This document shows, piece after piece, positions 18,233-28,259 of a stretch of 61,603 nucleotides of DNA (the first letter of the stretch is position 1; each line of letters begins with the position of its first letter). The stretch is from contig CACIRV010000004.1 of NCBI GenBank assembly GCA_902589155.1, positions 1-61,603 on the forward strand, written 5' to 3'. A program made the translations under genes and the position numbers. The notes beneath the pieces were generated by a model. It made no database searches. It worked only from the letters and a program-made list of their open reading frames with translations, and was not told the DNA's origin. Source of the stretch: an uncultured Pelagibacteraceae bacterium. Its GTDB lineage: Bacteria; Pseudomonadota; Alphaproteobacteria; Pelagibacterales; Pelagibacteraceae.

Positions 18233-19288
18233 TTAAAAGTCCATACCTATTGTGAATACAGACATTTTCTCGTCTTTATTCGCTACGTAATCTGCGTTTC
18301 CAACGTCAACAATGTGTACACCTAAAGTAGCTCCACCAAATATGTAAGCAACTTGGATAGTTTCCATTTCAGATTCTACAGTTGTTTTAGTTCCTGAACT
18401 AGCAGTCGCTGCAATAGCAACGTCTGTTGTAGCTTCAGATTTTTCGTTATTGAAAGAAACACTTAATGCATCATTTACTGCAAATTCAATACCGTAAGCT
18501 GTATTTTCATACTGCGTTACAGCTGTGTTTTTGTCAGTTAAAGCTGGTGCATAGTAACCTTTGTTGTAACCAACTTTCCAGTTACCCATAGCATATTGTG
18601 CATAATAGTTACCAGACTCATAGTCTTGAGCTGAAGCTGTACCATCATCCGTTGAATAATAGTCTGCTCCAATTGATAAACCATCTACTGGTGCTGCAGT
18701 TACTTGATATTGAGTAGCTGTATCACCTGCTAAGCTAGCAGTTTGTATTGGTCCAGCGTTTTTAAAGCTGTTACCTGATCCATCAGCTAAGTTAGGTACG
18801 AAACCTACTTTAGCAGTTAAACCGAAAGGTAAAAGATCAGCTGGTAAGTGGTATTGTACGTTAGGAGAAGTAGATACTGTTCCACCATATTGTATCGTCA
18901 TAGTGTTACCGTAGTCTGTACCTGTTCCTAAAGCTCCAATTCCGTAACCAAGCTCTTTAGATAATCCACCTTCTGAATCGTAGAAACCAACTGTACCCAT
19001 GTCGCCCATCCCAATTACTAATTGAGAGTCGTCATTTGTAGCTGTTCCACCATCAGCTGGGTCTAACTCTGTGCTGTAACTCCATGTAAAACCATTGTCC
19101 ATTTCACCAGACGCTGTGAAGTTCAATTCGTTACTTACACCAAGACCTTTACTGTTTGAGTCAGTTGCTCCACCTATTTTGTATGATGCTTTAGCTGAAC
19201 CTGAAACTGCAAGGTCACCTGCTGTAGCATTAAAAGAAATAGAAAGTGCAGAAACTAACACAAGTAATGTTTTAGTTATGTTTTTCAT
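18233..19288 (-). CDS. Outer-membrane porin
   Basis: A 351-residue beta-barrel protein. The signal peptide runs to about residue 23 (ISFNATA before GDLAVSG). The mature part alternates polar and hydrophobic residues in strands, has acidic surface-loop stretches (DPADGG, STDDGTASAQDY) and ends in MDF with the C-terminal Phe needed for BAM-dependent insertion. Codon and base use are less A/T-extreme than in neighbouring genes, typical of a highly expressed gene. AAGGA precedes the ATG. A 201-bp region upstream carries promoter-like and hairpin elements. Confidence 0.88.
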   Translation of the reverse strand: MKNITKTLLVLVSALSISFNATAGDLAVSGSAKASYKIGGATDSNSKGLGVSNELNFTASGEMDNGFTWSYSTELDPADGGTATNDDSQLVIGMGDMGTVGFYDSEGGLSKELGYGIGALGTGTDYGNTMTIQYGGTVSTSPNVQYHLPADLLPFGLTAKVGFVPNLADGSGNSFKNAGPIQTASLAGDTATQYQVTAAPVDGLSIGADYYSTDDGTASAQDYESGNYYAQYAMGNWKVGYNKGYYAPALTDKNTAVTQYENTAYGIEFAVNDALSVSFNNEKSEATTDVAIAATASSGTKTTVESEMETIQVAYIFGGATLGVHIVDVGNADYVANKDEKMSVFTIGMDF

Positions 19289-19395
19289 ATTTTTCCTTCT
19301 TGTTAATTATTAATTAATAATAATGTTAGTTTTTTATCAAATTTTGAGTTTTTGTTGTCTTTTAAGTAGATAAAACCTTGTCTTTTATTCCGATT

Positions 19396-19411
19396 GTTGT
19401 AAAAATACAAC
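19396..19411. promoter_or_regulatory. Perfect 6-bp inverted repeat in the porin 5' region
   Basis: GTTGTA-AAAA-TACAAC, about 110 bp upstream of the porin ATG. It may form a small hairpin in the porin leader RNA or be a protein-binding dyad. No known operator is recognised. Confidence 0.4.
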
Positions 19412-19439
19412 ACTATAATCCTACATAAAAACTAAATAT

Positions 19440-19455
19440 ATGGTGATTATACCAT
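19440..19455 (-). promoter_or_regulatory. Candidate extended -10 porin promoter inside a dyad
   Basis: On the minus strand, TGGTATAAT (extended -10) lies inside the inverted repeat ATGGT-N6-ACCAT. Transcription from here would give a porin leader of about 150 nt. The overlap of a -10 box with a dyad suggests repressor control. No good -35 box is seen, which fits an extended -10 promoter. Confidence 0.4.
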
Positions 19456-19489
19456 TTTTGCCGATATATAAGGATATACTATAAAAATT

Positions 19490-20035
19490 ATGATTATTTT
19501 TAAGATTAAAGTTCCTCTAATAGCAACTCTTATAACGATCCTTTTAACGCTAACAGCTTGCGGTGGATACGAAAAAGTTGATCAACGAACTCGTCCGGAC
19601 GGGGCTCAAGCTAAAGCAAGAAAAAACATTGAGGAAGGAAGAGGAGTATCAATTGGTGGGGTTACAAGAGGATTTGGAAAAGGAACCACATATGAGTTTA
19701 GCTCATCTAATCCCATGTGGAGAGCCTCATTAGAAACTTTAGATTTTCTTCCACTAACAACGGTAGATTATTCGGGAGGTGTAATTATAACAGATTGGTA
19801 TTCCGATAATAATTCTTCGAAAGAATCGATTAAGATTTCTCTAAGATTTTTATCTAATGATATAAGAAGTGAAAGCTTAAAAGTTATTGTTCATCAAAAA
19901 ATCTGTTCAGCTAATTTAAACTGTAGAGTAGTTCTGTTGTCTGACACAAAAATTAAAGAAGAATTACATACAACAATACTTAGAAAAGCTGCTTTATTAG
20001 AAAAAGAATCTAAAAATAAAAAGAAGAAGAAATAA
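19490..20035 (+). CDS. DUF3576-family lipoprotein
   Basis: A 181-residue predicted lipoprotein. The N-terminal hydrophobic signal ends in lipobox LTAC (Cys24). The conserved core includes the motif [28 protein letters not shown] and VIITDWYSD, which marks the DUF3576 family of alphaproteobacterial outer-membrane-associated proteins of unknown function. It lies 7 bp upstream of leuS, followed by lptE, so it is probably in an operon with an LPS-assembly lipoprotein. A TATACT box at 19475-19480 would give an almost leaderless mRNA, but no matching -35 is seen. The Lys-rich tail is low complexity. Confidence 0.85.
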   Translation: MIIFKIKVPLIATLITILLTLTACGGYEKVDQRTRPDGAQAKARKNIEEGRGVSIGGVTRGFGKGTTYEFSSSNPMWRASLETLDFLPLTTVDYSGGVIITDWYSDNNSSKESIKISLRFLSNDIRSESLKVIVHQKICSANLNCRVVLLSDTKIKEELHTTILRKAALLEKESKNKKKKK

Positions 20036-20042
20036 ATTCTTA

Positions 20043-22571
20043 ATGGAAAGAGTAAATTTTCAAGTAATTGAAAAAAAATGGCAAGGTGAGTTTAATTCCT
20101 CAAAATTACACAATAAGGGTGGAAAAAAATTTTACTGTCTTGAGATGTTTCCTTATCCATCTGGAAAAATTCACATGGGCCATGTAAGAAATTATACTAT
20201 TGGTGATGTCATTGCTCGTTATAAATATTTGAATGGCTTTAATGTTTTACATCCTATGGGATGGGACTCTTTTGGTCTACCCGCCGAAAATGCAGCAAGA
20301 GAAAACAACACAAATCCTAAAAATTGGACTGAAGAAAATATTAAAACAATGAAACATCAACTTAAAATGTTGGGATTATCAATAGATTGGGATTTGGAAA
20401 TATCTACCTGTAATAAGGAATACTATAAACACCAACAAGAGCTATTTATTGATTTTTATAATCAAGGGCTAGTTTCTAGAAAAGAAACTTATGTTAATTG
20501 GGATCCAGTTGAAAAGACGGTATTAGCTAATGAACAAGTTATAAATGGTAAAGGCTGGAGATCTAATGCTGTAGTCGAAAGAAAAAAATTATCTCAATGG
20601 TTTTTTAACATCACAAAGTTTTCTGATCAACTTTTAAAAGATCTAGAAGATTTAAGTGGCTGGCCTGAGAAAGTTAAACTAATGCAAAAAAATTGGATTG
20701 GAAAATCAACAGGCTGTGAATTAGATTTTGAAATTAAGAGTTTAAATAAAAAACTAAGAATATTTACTACTAGACCTGACACAATTTTCGGTGCAAGTTT
20801 TATTGCTATATCTTCTGATCATAATATTTCTAAAAATTTTACTGAACAGCCTGATTTTAAAAAATTTCAAAAAGAATGTTCAAAAATTGGAACAACAGAA
20901 GAAGCATTAGCAAATGCGGAAAAATTAGGCTTTGATACAAAGCTATTTGCGCAACACCCTTTTATTAAAAATAAAAAATTACCGATATATGTAGCAAATT
21001 TTGTTTTAATGGATTATGGAAATGGAGCAATCTTTGGTTGTCCCGCGCATGATCAAAGAGACTTTGATTTTGCAAAAAAATACAAGTTACCAATTATAAA
21101 AGTCGTATCAGACGAAAACAATTCTGAAACAGGTGATAAAATGAAAATAGCTTATACAGGTAATGGTAAAATTATAAATTCTGACTTTTTAAATGGTTTG
21201 AATGTAGATGAGGCTAAAAAAAAAATTATTGATAAAGTAGAAAAAAATAAGATCGGGGAAAAGAAAATTTTATTCAGATTAAAAGATTGGGGAATATCTA
21301 GGCAAAGATATTGGGGGTGCCCCATACCAATGGTTTATCTTGAAGATGGATCTATTGTACCGGTAGATAAAAGCGAATTGCCTGTTACTCTCCCAGAAGA
21401 CATAGATCTGAATTCTTCTGGAAATCCATTGGAAAATCATCCGAGTTGGAAAAATACAATCTATAAAAAAACTGGGAAACCAGCAATTAGAGAAACTGAT
21501 ACTCTAGATACATTCGTTGACTCATCTTGGTATTTTTTAAGATTTTGTTCTCCCAAAAGCGAAAAATATCCTTTTGAAATAAAAGAAACAAATTACTGGA
21601 TGCCAGTTGATCAATATATTGGGGGGATAGAGCATGCAATTTTGCATCTGCTTTACTCACGTTTTTTTATGAAGGCTATTAAAAATACTAATACTCAAAT
21701 TAAATACTCGGAGCCTTTTAAAAATTTATTTACACAAGGAATGGTATGTCATGAAACTTATAAGGACTCTAAAGGAAATTGGTTAAATCCAATTGAAGTA
21801 GAAAAAATTTCAGACAAAAAAGCTATAAAAAAATCTGATAAATCTAAAGTCACAGTTGGACCATCTGAATCAATGTCTAAATCTAAAAAAAATACAGTAG
21901 ATCCTGAAACCATGATTAAACAATACGGAGCGGACTCGGTTAGATGGTTTATACTGTCAGATAGTCCTCCAGAAAAAGATGTGCAATGGTCCGATGCGGG
22001 AGTAGTTTCATCAAGTAAATTTCTACAAAAAATTTGGAATCTAAATCAGTCAATATTGAATAAAACTGAAAAGAAAATAGACGAAAAAAAACAAAAATCT
22101 TTTGAAAATAAAATAGACCTTTATGTTTACAAAATTGATAATGCAATAAATCGTTTTCAATTTAATGTTGCTATTGCTCAGTTTTATGAAATTTATAGAT
22201 ATTTTAACGATTCAATGAAATTAGAAATAAATAATAAAGTGTTGATTGCAAACATGATTAAAGTCATGAAGTTAATGATACCTTTCACACCTCATCTTGC
22301 ATATGAATGCTTAACAAATTTAGGTTGTAAAGAGTTGAATCAATGGCCAAAGGTTAATAAAAAAACAGTTGAAGATAGTGAGATAAAGATGGTTGTGCAG
22401 ATAAATGGTAAGACTAGAGATGTGTTAAATGTAAAAAGAAATTTAGCAGAGGTTGAGATAGCAGAACTAGTAAATAAATCTTTAAAAGCAAATAAATACA
22501 TAATAAATAAAAAAGTTTTGAAAACTATTTTTATCAAAAATAAAATTATAAACTACATTGTAAAAAACTGA
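20043..22571 (+). CDS. leuS: Leucyl-tRNA synthetase
   Basis: Class I synthetase of 842 residues. The HIGH box is HMGH in [20 protein letters not shown]. The editing CP1 domain contains the [12 protein letters not shown] threonine-rich motif, and [15 protein letters not shown] marks the catalytic core. The KMSKS loop reads [13 protein letters not shown], with Ser in place of the first Lys. The C-terminal tRNA-binding domain is complete. Its TGA shares one base with the lptE ATG. The order leuS-lptE-holA is the usual alphaproteobacterial arrangement. Confidence 0.98.
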   Translation: MERVNFQVIEKKWQGEFNSSKLHNKGGKKFYCLEMFPYPSGKIHMGHVRNYTIGDVIARYKYLNGFNVLHPMGWDSFGLPAENAARENNTNPKNWTEENIKTMKHQLKMLGLSIDWDLEISTCNKEYYKHQQELFIDFYNQGLVSRKETYVNWDPVEKTVLANEQVINGKGWRSNAVVERKKLSQWFFNITKFSDQLLKDLEDLSGWPEKVKLMQKNWIGKSTGCELDFEIKSLNKKLRIFTTRPDTIFGASFIAISSDHNISKNFTEQPDFKKFQKECSKIGTTEEALANAEKLGFDTKLFAQHPFIKNKKLPIYVANFVLMDYGNGAIFGCPAHDQRDFDFAKKYKLPIIKVVSDENNSETGDKMKIAYTGNGKIINSDFLNGLNVDEAKKKIIDKVEKNKIGEKKILFRLKDWGISRQRYWGCPIPMVYLEDGSIVPVDKSELPVTLPEDIDLNSSGNPLENHPSWKNTIYKKTGKPAIRETDTLDTFVDSSWYFLRFCSPKSEKYPFEIKETNYWMPVDQYIGGIEHAILHLLYSRFFMKAIKNTNTQIKYSEPFKNLFTQGMVCHETYKDSKGNWLNPIEVEKISDKKAIKKSDKSKVTVGPSESMSKSKKNTVDPETMIKQYGADSVRWFILSDSPPEKDVQWSDAGVVSSSKFLQKIWNLNQSILNKTEKKIDEKKQKSFENKIDLYVYKIDNAINRFQFNVAIAQFYEIYRYFNDSMKLEINNKVLIANMIKVMKLMIPFTPHLAYECLTNLGCKELNQWPKVNKKTVEDSEIKMVVQINGKTRDVLNVKRNLAEVEIAELVNKSLKANKYIINKKVLKTIFIKNKIINYIVKN

Positions 22572-23047
22572 TGAAAAAAAAAATAACTAAATCCTGTTTA
22601 ATACTTATTTTTATTATCACAACCAGTTGCGGTTATAAGGTTTTAGATAATCAGGGTTCAGAAAATTATAACATAAAAGAAATAAAAACTTCTGGTGATA
22701 AACGAGTGAATTTTAAAGTAAAAAATAGTCTACTAATTAATTCTTCAGAAAATAATTTACATAGTTTAATGATGGAGCTTTACACTGAAAAGAAAAAAGA
22801 AATAAAAGAAAAAAATATTAAAAATCAAATTACAAAATACGAAATATCCTTAAGCTCTTATATAAAAATAATTTTTTTAGAAAGTAATCAAGATAAGGAA
22901 TTTACTGTAACATCAAGTGGAAATTTTCAAGTAGCAGACAAATATTCTACTACTTTAAAAAATGAAAAAAGATTAATTGATGATTTAACCAATGATATTT
23001 CTGACAAAATCAAAAAACAAATTAATTTAATACTTAATGATCTTTAA
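22571..23047 (+). CDS. lptE: LPS-assembly lipoprotein LptE-like
   Basis: A 158-residue lipoprotein with lipobox TTSC (Cys20) followed by GYKVL, the standard LptE beginning. The remainder is a short alpha/beta domain typical of this weakly conserved family. LptE plugs the LptD barrel that inserts lipopolysaccharide in the outer membrane. The call rests on the lipobox, the CGYK motif and its position between leuS and holA. It overlaps holA by 11 bp. Confidence 0.8.
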   Translation: MKKKITKSCLILIFIITTSCGYKVLDNQGSENYNIKEIKTSGDKRVNFKVKNSLLINSSENNLHSLMMELYTEKKKEIKEKNIKNQITKYEISLSSYIKIIFLESNQDKEFTVTSSGNFQVADKYSTTLKNEKRLIDDLTNDISDKIKKQINLILNDL

Positions 23048-24034
23048 AAGTTATATATTAGAAGAAAAATTTGAATCTATTAAAGAGTGCAAGTTATTTT
23101 TATTTTATGGAGAAAACCAGGGCTTAAAACAAGAATTTAAAGAAAAACTCAAATTACAAAATAGTTCAAAAGAAATTCTTAATTTATTTCAAGACGAAAT
23201 AATTAAAAATAAAAATATTTTAATAAACGAAATAAAAAATAAATCATTATTTAATGAAAAAAGATTATATTTATCAATCAAGTAAATGACAAAATTTTAG
23301 ATACTCTGGATGAAATCATTGAAAGCATACAAGATGAAAGAATTTTTTTATTTTCAGACATTCTTGATAAAAAATCAAAATTAAGACATTATTTTGAAAA
23401 ATCTAAATCTTGTGGAATTTCACCATGCTATCAGGACAACGAGATTACAATTAAAAAAATTATTAGTAAAAAATTAAAAAGTTTCCAGGGAGTGACAAGT
23501 CACATTATAAATTATATTACACAAAATACTGGGTTAGATAGGAGTAAAGTTAATAATGAGATTAATAAAATTACTAGTTATTTTAAAGATAAAAAAATAG
23601 ATCTAAATAAAATAGATTCATTGCTAAATATTAAAACGAATGAAGATTTTAACTTACTAAAAGATGAAGCAATAAAAGGCAATAAAATCAATACTAATAG
23701 ACTCCTGGCTGACACAGTTTTTGAAATAGAAAATAGTATCTATTATTTAAACGCGATAAATCAAAGAATTAATAGGTTAAATGAAATACAAAATATGAAA
23801 AAGGGAAACTTAAACATAGAGACAATCGTTTCTAGTCTTAGACCACCAGTATTCTGGAAAGATAAAGCTATGTTGATAGAACAATCAAAAAAGTGGAATA
23901 AATACAAAATTCAAACAGCGCTTAAAAAGACTTATAATACTGAAATAGAAATAAAATCAAACTCGTCGATAAGAAAAGACTTGTTGATTAAGAATTTAAT
24001 AATAGATTTATGTATAACCGCTAATTTCGCTTAA
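23037..24034 (+). pseudogene. holA: DNA polymerase III delta subunit, frameshifted in a poly-A run
   Basis: Clamp-loader subunit that opens the beta clamp. Two frames together give a full-length HolA of about 332 residues. Frame 1 (23037-23285) encodes the N-terminus, including LFLFYGENQGLKQEFK, and runs into a stop just after SLFNEKR. The frame is then shifted, and coding continues with IINQ-like VNDKILDTLDEI through to the TAA at 24034. Restoring one A to the six-A run at 23257-23262 yields the smooth sequence FNEKKIIFINQVNDK. There is no other damage, and the gene is essential in bacteria. It may therefore be a sequencing or assembly error, or be rescued by slippage. It follows lptE by overlap and is convergent with parB. 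Confidence 0.85.
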
Positions 24035-24887
24035 GTAATTTTGAAATTAAGTCAAATTGTTCTAGATTTTTATAGATAATTGTAATTTTTCCAGAATTAT
24101 CTTTTTTGTTTTGAATATTTACGTTTAAACCCAAATTTTCCTGAATTTTATTCTGTTCATTTAATATGTTGGAGTCCACTCTCATCCGTCCAGATTTTTG
24201 TGGTCCTTTTTTAGCTCTGACTAAAAGTTCCACACTTCTTGCGCTTAGGTTTTTAGCTACAATTTCCTCTGCTATATTAGTGGCGCTAGGCATACCTATC
24301 AGAGGTCTCGCTTGACCCGCGGTCAAATTTCCTTCCTCTATTAGGCCTATAACATCTTTTGGTAAAGTCAAAAGTCTTAAGGTATTACTAATATGACTTC
24401 TGCTTTTTGACATAAAGTTTGCAATTTTTTCATGATCATAACCAAATTCTTCGGATAATCTCTTATAGCCTCTTGCTTCTTCTATAACGTTAAGATCATC
24501 TCTTTGGATATTTTCTACGATAGCCACTTCTAATGCCTCATTATCATCTAAATCTAAAAGTACGATTGGCACTTCGTGTAATCCTGCTTTTTGAGCTGCT
24601 AGCCACCTTCTCTCACCTGCAATTATTTCGAATCTTCCTGGATCTACTTTATCCTCTCTTACTGCTATTGGCTGAATAATGCCGTTTTTCCTTATAGAAT
24701 TAGATAATTCTTTCAGTTTTTCTTCGTCGAAATGTACTCTTGGCTGATACTTATTCGGACTTAAATCACCTATGCTAACTTTAAGACTATTATTACTTAC
24801 TTTCTCTTTTTTTTTACTTTCTTCTTTTTGATCTCCAAATAAGGCGGTTAAGCCCCTACCTAATCCTTTTTTTTTAGAGTTGCTCAT
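24021..24887 (-). CDS. parB: Chromosome-partitioning protein ParB
   Basis: CTP-dependent DNA clamp that loads at parS and spreads. It has 288 residues. The N-terminus KKGLGRGLTALFGD is typical. The ParB/CTPase motifs include NKYQPRVHFDEEKLKELSNSI, GERRWLAAQKAG and VENIQRDDLNVIEEARGYKRL, followed by the helix-turn-helix with SRSHISNTLRLLTLP. The C-terminal dimerisation region is present. Its ATG overlaps the parA stop by 4 bp. Two matching parS palindromes lie about 1 kb away in rsmG. Confidence 0.98.
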   Translation of the reverse strand: MSNSKKKGLGRGLTALFGDQKEESKKKEKVSNNSLKVSIGDLSPNKYQPRVHFDEEKLKELSNSIRKNGIIQPIAVREDKVDPGRFEIIAGERRWLAAQKAGLHEVPIVLLDLDDNEALEVAIVENIQRDDLNVIEEARGYKRLSEEFGYDHEKIANFMSKSRSHISNTLRLLTLPKDVIGLIEEGNLTAGQARPLIGMPSATNIAEEIVAKNLSARSVELLVRAKKGPQKSGRMRVDSNILNEQNKIQENLGLNVNIQNKKDNSGKITIIYKNLEQFDLISKLLKRN

Positions 24888-25687
24888 GCTGCACTTTCTA
24901 CTTTAATGTTTTTCTTAGCTAAAAACTCGTCAGCTAATTTAAAATAAGATTTGCTACCTAGGCAAGTTTTATCATACATAACACATGGCAATCCATGTGA
25001 AGGAGCTTCGGACAATCTAACATTTCTTGGGATCACTGTTTCGTAAACTTTTTCTTTAAAATAATTTCTTGCTTCTTTATCTACTTGTGAAGATAACTTA
25101 TTTCTCTTATCAAACATCGTAAGCAGGATTCCTCTGACCTTTAAATCTGGATTCAAATTAGCTTTAATTCGATCTATAGTTTTAACTAATTGAGTTATAC
25201 CCTCTAAAGCAAAAAATTCTGTTTGAAGAGGAACCAATAATTCACCAGATGCCACCAAAGCCATAATTGTTAATAAGCTTAATGAAGGTGGGCAGTCTAT
25301 AAAAATGTTATCGTATTTTGATAACAAACCATTTTTTTCTTTATCTAAAATTTGTTTTAAAACAAACGCTCTATCAGAGTCATTTGCTGTTTCAACTTCA
25401 AGGCCAGATAAATTTACATTTGATCCTATAATATCTAAATTTTTAATATTTGTTTTTTGAATTGCATCTTTTAATTCAATTTTTTTTATTAATAAATTGT
25501 AAATATTGTTGTTCTCATCATTGTTAGATTTTCCTAGCCCTGTCGTCGCATTACCTTGTGGGTCCAAATCAATAATAAGAATATTTTGACCCAATATGGA
25601 CAATGATGTTGCCAAATTGATTACAGTGGTCGTCTTACCTACTCCACCTTTTTGATTGATCACCGCTATAGTAGATTTATTTCCCAT
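24884..25687 (-). CDS. parA: Chromosome-partitioning ATPase ParA
   Basis: Deviant Walker ATPase that moves the origin region along the nucleoid. It has 267 residues. Deviant Walker A KGGVGKTT is at about 13-20, Walker A' is IDLDPQGNATTGLG, and Walker B includes IFIDCPPSLSLLT. It overlaps rsmG by 11 bp upstream and parB by 4 bp downstream, giving the conserved mnmG-rsmG-parA-parB order near the origin. Confidence 0.98.
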   Translation of the reverse strand: MGNKSTIAVINQKGGVGKTTTVINLATSLSILGQNILIIDLDPQGNATTGLGKSNNDENNNIYNLLIKKIELKDAIQKTNIKNLDIIGSNVNLSGLEVETANDSDRAFVLKQILDKEKNGLLSKYDNIFIDCPPSLSLLTIMALVASGELLVPLQTEFFALEGITQLVKTIDRIKANLNPDLKVRGILLTMFDKRNKLSSQVDKEARNYFKEKVYETVIPRNVRLSEAPSHGLPCVMYDKTCLGSKSYFKLADEFLAKKNIKVESAA

Positions 25688-26312
25688 TTAATTTTACATC
25701 GACTATAATTATTTTAGAATCATGGTCTGTTATACTTTTTTCTATTTTATAGCTCCAATTAGAACCTAAAGATACATTATTAATTTCTGACTGTGCATTT
25801 TTTCCCTTTAAAATAATCAATTTGTGAGGTTTTTTTACTATTTCACGTGAAATCTTTAAAATTTCCTCTAATTTTTTGAAAGCTCTACAAACTATAACAT
25901 CTGCTATTATTGTTTTCTGTTCATACACATCATTCCCTATTTCTATATTTTTAATATCTAATTTTTCCTTAATATTGTTTAAAAAAGCTCTTTTTACAGG
26001 GGACTTTTCGTATAATTTCACGTGAAATCTTACATTATCATTATAAAATGCAATTATTAAGCCTGGAAATCCAGCGCCAGACCCAAAATCAACAATATTA
26101 TGGTCCTTCGATTCATCTATAAGCTTAATTATCTGAGCCGAATCAAGTATATGTCTAATCCAGATGTTTTTTTCCGTGCTTTTAGAGATCAAATTATAAC
26201 TTTTATTGTACTCTAGAAGATAATTATGGAATTTTTTTAGTTTTTTTATAGAAGAATCGGAAAATCCCAGCTCGTTTTTAAGTATTTCTATTACTTTTAG
26301 CTCATTCATCAA
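25677..26312 (-). CDS. rsmG: 16S rRNA (guanine-527-N7)-methyltransferase
   Basis: SAM-dependent ribosomal RNA methylase, formerly GidB, of 211 residues. The SAM motif reads [18 protein letters not shown] at about 71-88. [12 protein letters not shown] and [13 protein letters not shown] follow in the expected order. It overlaps mnmG by 4 bp. The coding sequence also contains two identical parS-like palindromes, so it has a second role as the partition-site carrier. Confidence 0.97.
   Translation of the reverse strand: MMNELKVIEILKNELGFSDSSIKKLKKFHNYLLEYNKSYNLISKSTEKNIWIRHILDSAQIIKLIDESKDHNIVDFGSGAGFPGLIIAFYNDNVRFHVKLYEKSPVKRAFLNNIKEKLDIKNIEIGNDVYEQKTIIADVIVCRAFKKLEEILKISREIVKKPHKLIILKGKNAQSEINNVSLGSNWSYKIEKSITDHDSKIIIVDVKLNGK
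25840..25853. promoter_or_regulatory. parS-like ParB-binding site 1
   Basis: Perfect 14-bp palindrome ATTTCACGTGAAAT, matching the 12-bp core TTTCACGTGAAA of the canonical bacterial parS TGTTTCACGTGAAACA. It is within rsmG, 153 bp from the parA start. An identical copy lies 175 bp away. Confidence 0.88.
26015..26028. promoter_or_regulatory. parS-like ParB-binding site 2
   Basis: Second exact copy of ATTTCACGTGAAAT within rsmG, in a different reading frame from copy 1 (encoding FHVK rather than SREI). Protein coding therefore does not explain the repeat. Two adjacent sites next to parAB are a normal parS cluster. Confidence 0.88.
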
Positions 26313-28177
26313 GCCGTAGCTCTAATTTTTGATCTTTTTATATGTGAAAGAATTATTATAGCCGCAGCTGGTGTTACTCCGTCAATTCTCAGAGCTTGTC
26401 CAAGTGTATTTGGTTTAATTTTTTTTAGCTTAGACTTAATTTCATTTGAAAGACCACTCAAAGAATCATAGTTAATGTTCTTAGGTATAGTAATCGACTC
26501 ATCTTTCTTAAAAGATTCTATATCATGAGATTGTCGTCCTAGATATCCTAAGTAGTGAGCGTCGATTTCAACCTGCTTATCAAGAGGCGCTTCATAAGAG
26601 GGAATTGTAGGAAATATCTGCCTTATTTTGGCCATATTTACATTCCGTTGTCCTATGACCTCTAGAGCAGATCTTTTTACTCCATCCATTGCAATTTTAA
26701 TCGAATATTTTTTAGCCTCGTTAGGGGATAAAAAATTAGATTTTAAAGATTTAGTTAATTGCAATAATTTTTTTTCCTTATCTAAAAAAATATTTTTTCT
26801 TTTTGATTGGACTAAATTAATCTTTATTCCTAAAGGTGATAATCTTTGATCTGCATTATCTGCTCTAAGTGTTAATCTATATTCGGCTCTTGATGTAAAC
26901 ATACGATAAGGTTCAGAGACACCTTTTGTGATTAAATCATCAATCATAACTCCTATATAAGAGTTCGATCTATCTAAGATAAACTCATCTTTTTTTTTAA
27001 CTTTTAAAGCTGCGTTAGCGCCAGCTATAAGACCTTGAGCAGCAGCTTCTTCATATCCCGTCGTACCGTTAATTTGACCTGCTAAAAAGAGAGATTTAAT
27101 TTTCTTTGTCTCTAAGGTGATTTTAAGCTCACGTGGATCAACAAAATCATACTCTATAGCATAACCTGCTCTTTTCATCTTAACATGCTCTAAACCCTTG
27201 ATTTTAGCCAATATTTGAAGCTGAACTTCCTCTGGAAGTGAGGTGGATATGCCATTTGGATAGACGGTATTATCCTTTAGTCCCTCTGGCTCCAAAAAGA
27301 TTTGATGTTTCTCTTTTTCTTTAAATTTCACAATCTTGTCTTCGATAGCAGGACAATACCTTGGTCCGACTCCTTTTATATTTCCAGAGTACATCGCGCT
27401 TCTAGAAATGTTCTCACTTATAATTTTATGAACGGCATTATTAGTGTAAGTCATTCCACACTTGATTTGCTTATTGTGTAGTTTATTAGTTAAAAATGAA
27501 AAATAGTAAGGATCCTCATCAGCAGGCTGCATTTCTAAATCATCGTAGTTAATAGTACTACCGTCTAGTCTGGGTGGAGTTCCTGTTTTCAATCTTCCTA
27601 TTTGCATTTTAAATTTTGCTAATTGTTCGCTTAAACCTGTAGATGGTTTCTCATCGTACCTACCTGCTGGTATTTGATTTTCACCAATATGTATTAACCC
27701 ATTAAGAAAAGTGCCAGTGGTTAATATCAGTTCTTTAGTCCTTACTTCTTTTCCACTTTGACATGTAAATCCTATTATTTTGTCTCCTTCAAACAAAAAT
27801 TTAATGACAGGATCAGCTATTACCTCCAAATTTTTATAATTAAGTAAAATCTTTTGCATATGTTCTTTATAAAGAGCTCTATCTGACTGAGTACGTGGTC
27901 CCTGCACTGCTGGACCTCTGCTTCTGTTTAATAATCTAAATTGAATACCTGATTTGTCAGCTACAATACCCATTACACCATCTAAGGCATCTATTTCTCT
28001 TACAAGATGTCCCTTTCCAAGTCCTCCAATAGCAGGATTGCACGACATCTCACCAATTGTCTCTATTTTATGTGTAAAAAGAGCAGTATTAACGCCTATT
28101 CTGGCGGATGCAGCAGCTGCCTCACATCCAGCGTGTCCACCACCTATTACTACTACATCATAGCTTTGTTTTGTCAT
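26309..28177 (-). CDS. mnmG: tRNA uridine-5-carboxymethylaminomethyl modification enzyme MnmG
   Basis: FAD-dependent partner of MnmE in making (c)mnm5U34 of tRNAs. It has 622 residues. The dinucleotide motif is [19 protein letters not shown] at the N-terminus. Further family blocks are [50 protein letters not shown]-like sequence and the C-terminal helical domain with [11 protein letters not shown]. It is the first gene of the leftward mnmG-rsmG-parA-parB set. Its normal partner mnmE is separated from it by a 2.7-kb insert. Confidence 0.99.
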   Translation of the reverse strand: MTKQSYDVVVIGGGHAGCEAAAASARIGVNTALFTHKIETIGEMSCNPAIGGLGKGHLVREIDALDGVMGIVADKSGIQFRLLNRSRGPAVQGPRTQSDRALYKEHMQKILLNYKNLEVIADPVIKFLFEGDKIIGFTCQSGKEVRTKELILTTGTFLNGLIHIGENQIPAGRYDEKPSTGLSEQLAKFKMQIGRLKTGTPPRLDGSTINYDDLEMQPADEDPYYFSFLTNKLHNKQIKCGMTYTNNAVHKIISENISRSAMYSGNIKGVGPRYCPAIEDKIVKFKEKEKHQIFLEPEGLKDNTVYPNGISTSLPEEVQLQILAKIKGLEHVKMKRAGYAIEYDFVDPRELKITLETKKIKSLFLAGQINGTTGYEEAAAQGLIAGANAALKVKKKDEFILDRSNSYIGVMIDDLITKGVSEPYRMFTSRAEYRLTLRADNADQRLSPLGIKINLVQSKRKNIFLDKEKKLLQLTKSLKSNFLSPNEAKKYSIKIAMDGVKRSALEVIGQRNVNMAKIRQIFPTIPSYEAPLDKQVEIDAHYLGYLGRQSHDIESFKKDESITIPKNINYDSLSGLSNEIKSKLKKIKPNTLGQALRIDGVTPAAAIIILSHIKRSKIRATA

Positions 28178-28226
28178 GAAATGAATGTAACGCGGTATAT
28201 TAGGATTACAAGTGGTATTTTATTAA

Positions 28227-28247
28227 TGGGGGTCTAACTAACCCCCA
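28227..28247. repeat. Hairpin at the left edge of the accessory insert
   Basis: Inverted repeat TGGGGGT-CTAACTA-ACCCCCA, 7 perfect pairs with a G/C-rich stem, between the mnmG ATG and the stop of the GIY-YIG gene. It may terminate the accessory transcript, though no strong U-run follows on the minus strand, or it may mark an element end. Confidence 0.6.
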
Positions 28248-28259
28248 CTAAATTTAGTG
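28246..28259. repeat. 14-bp perfect palindrome
   Basis: CACTAAATTTAGTG overlaps the GIY-YIG stop codon and shares two bases with the adjacent G/C hairpin. It could be a protein-binding or recombination site; no known consensus is recognised. Confidence 0.45.

Noticed and set aside
23257-23264. Programmed -1 ribosomal frameshift in holA
   Set aside because: The codons GAA AAA AGA do not form a proper X-XXY-YYZ slippery site, and there is no obvious downstream stimulator; a missing A is simpler.
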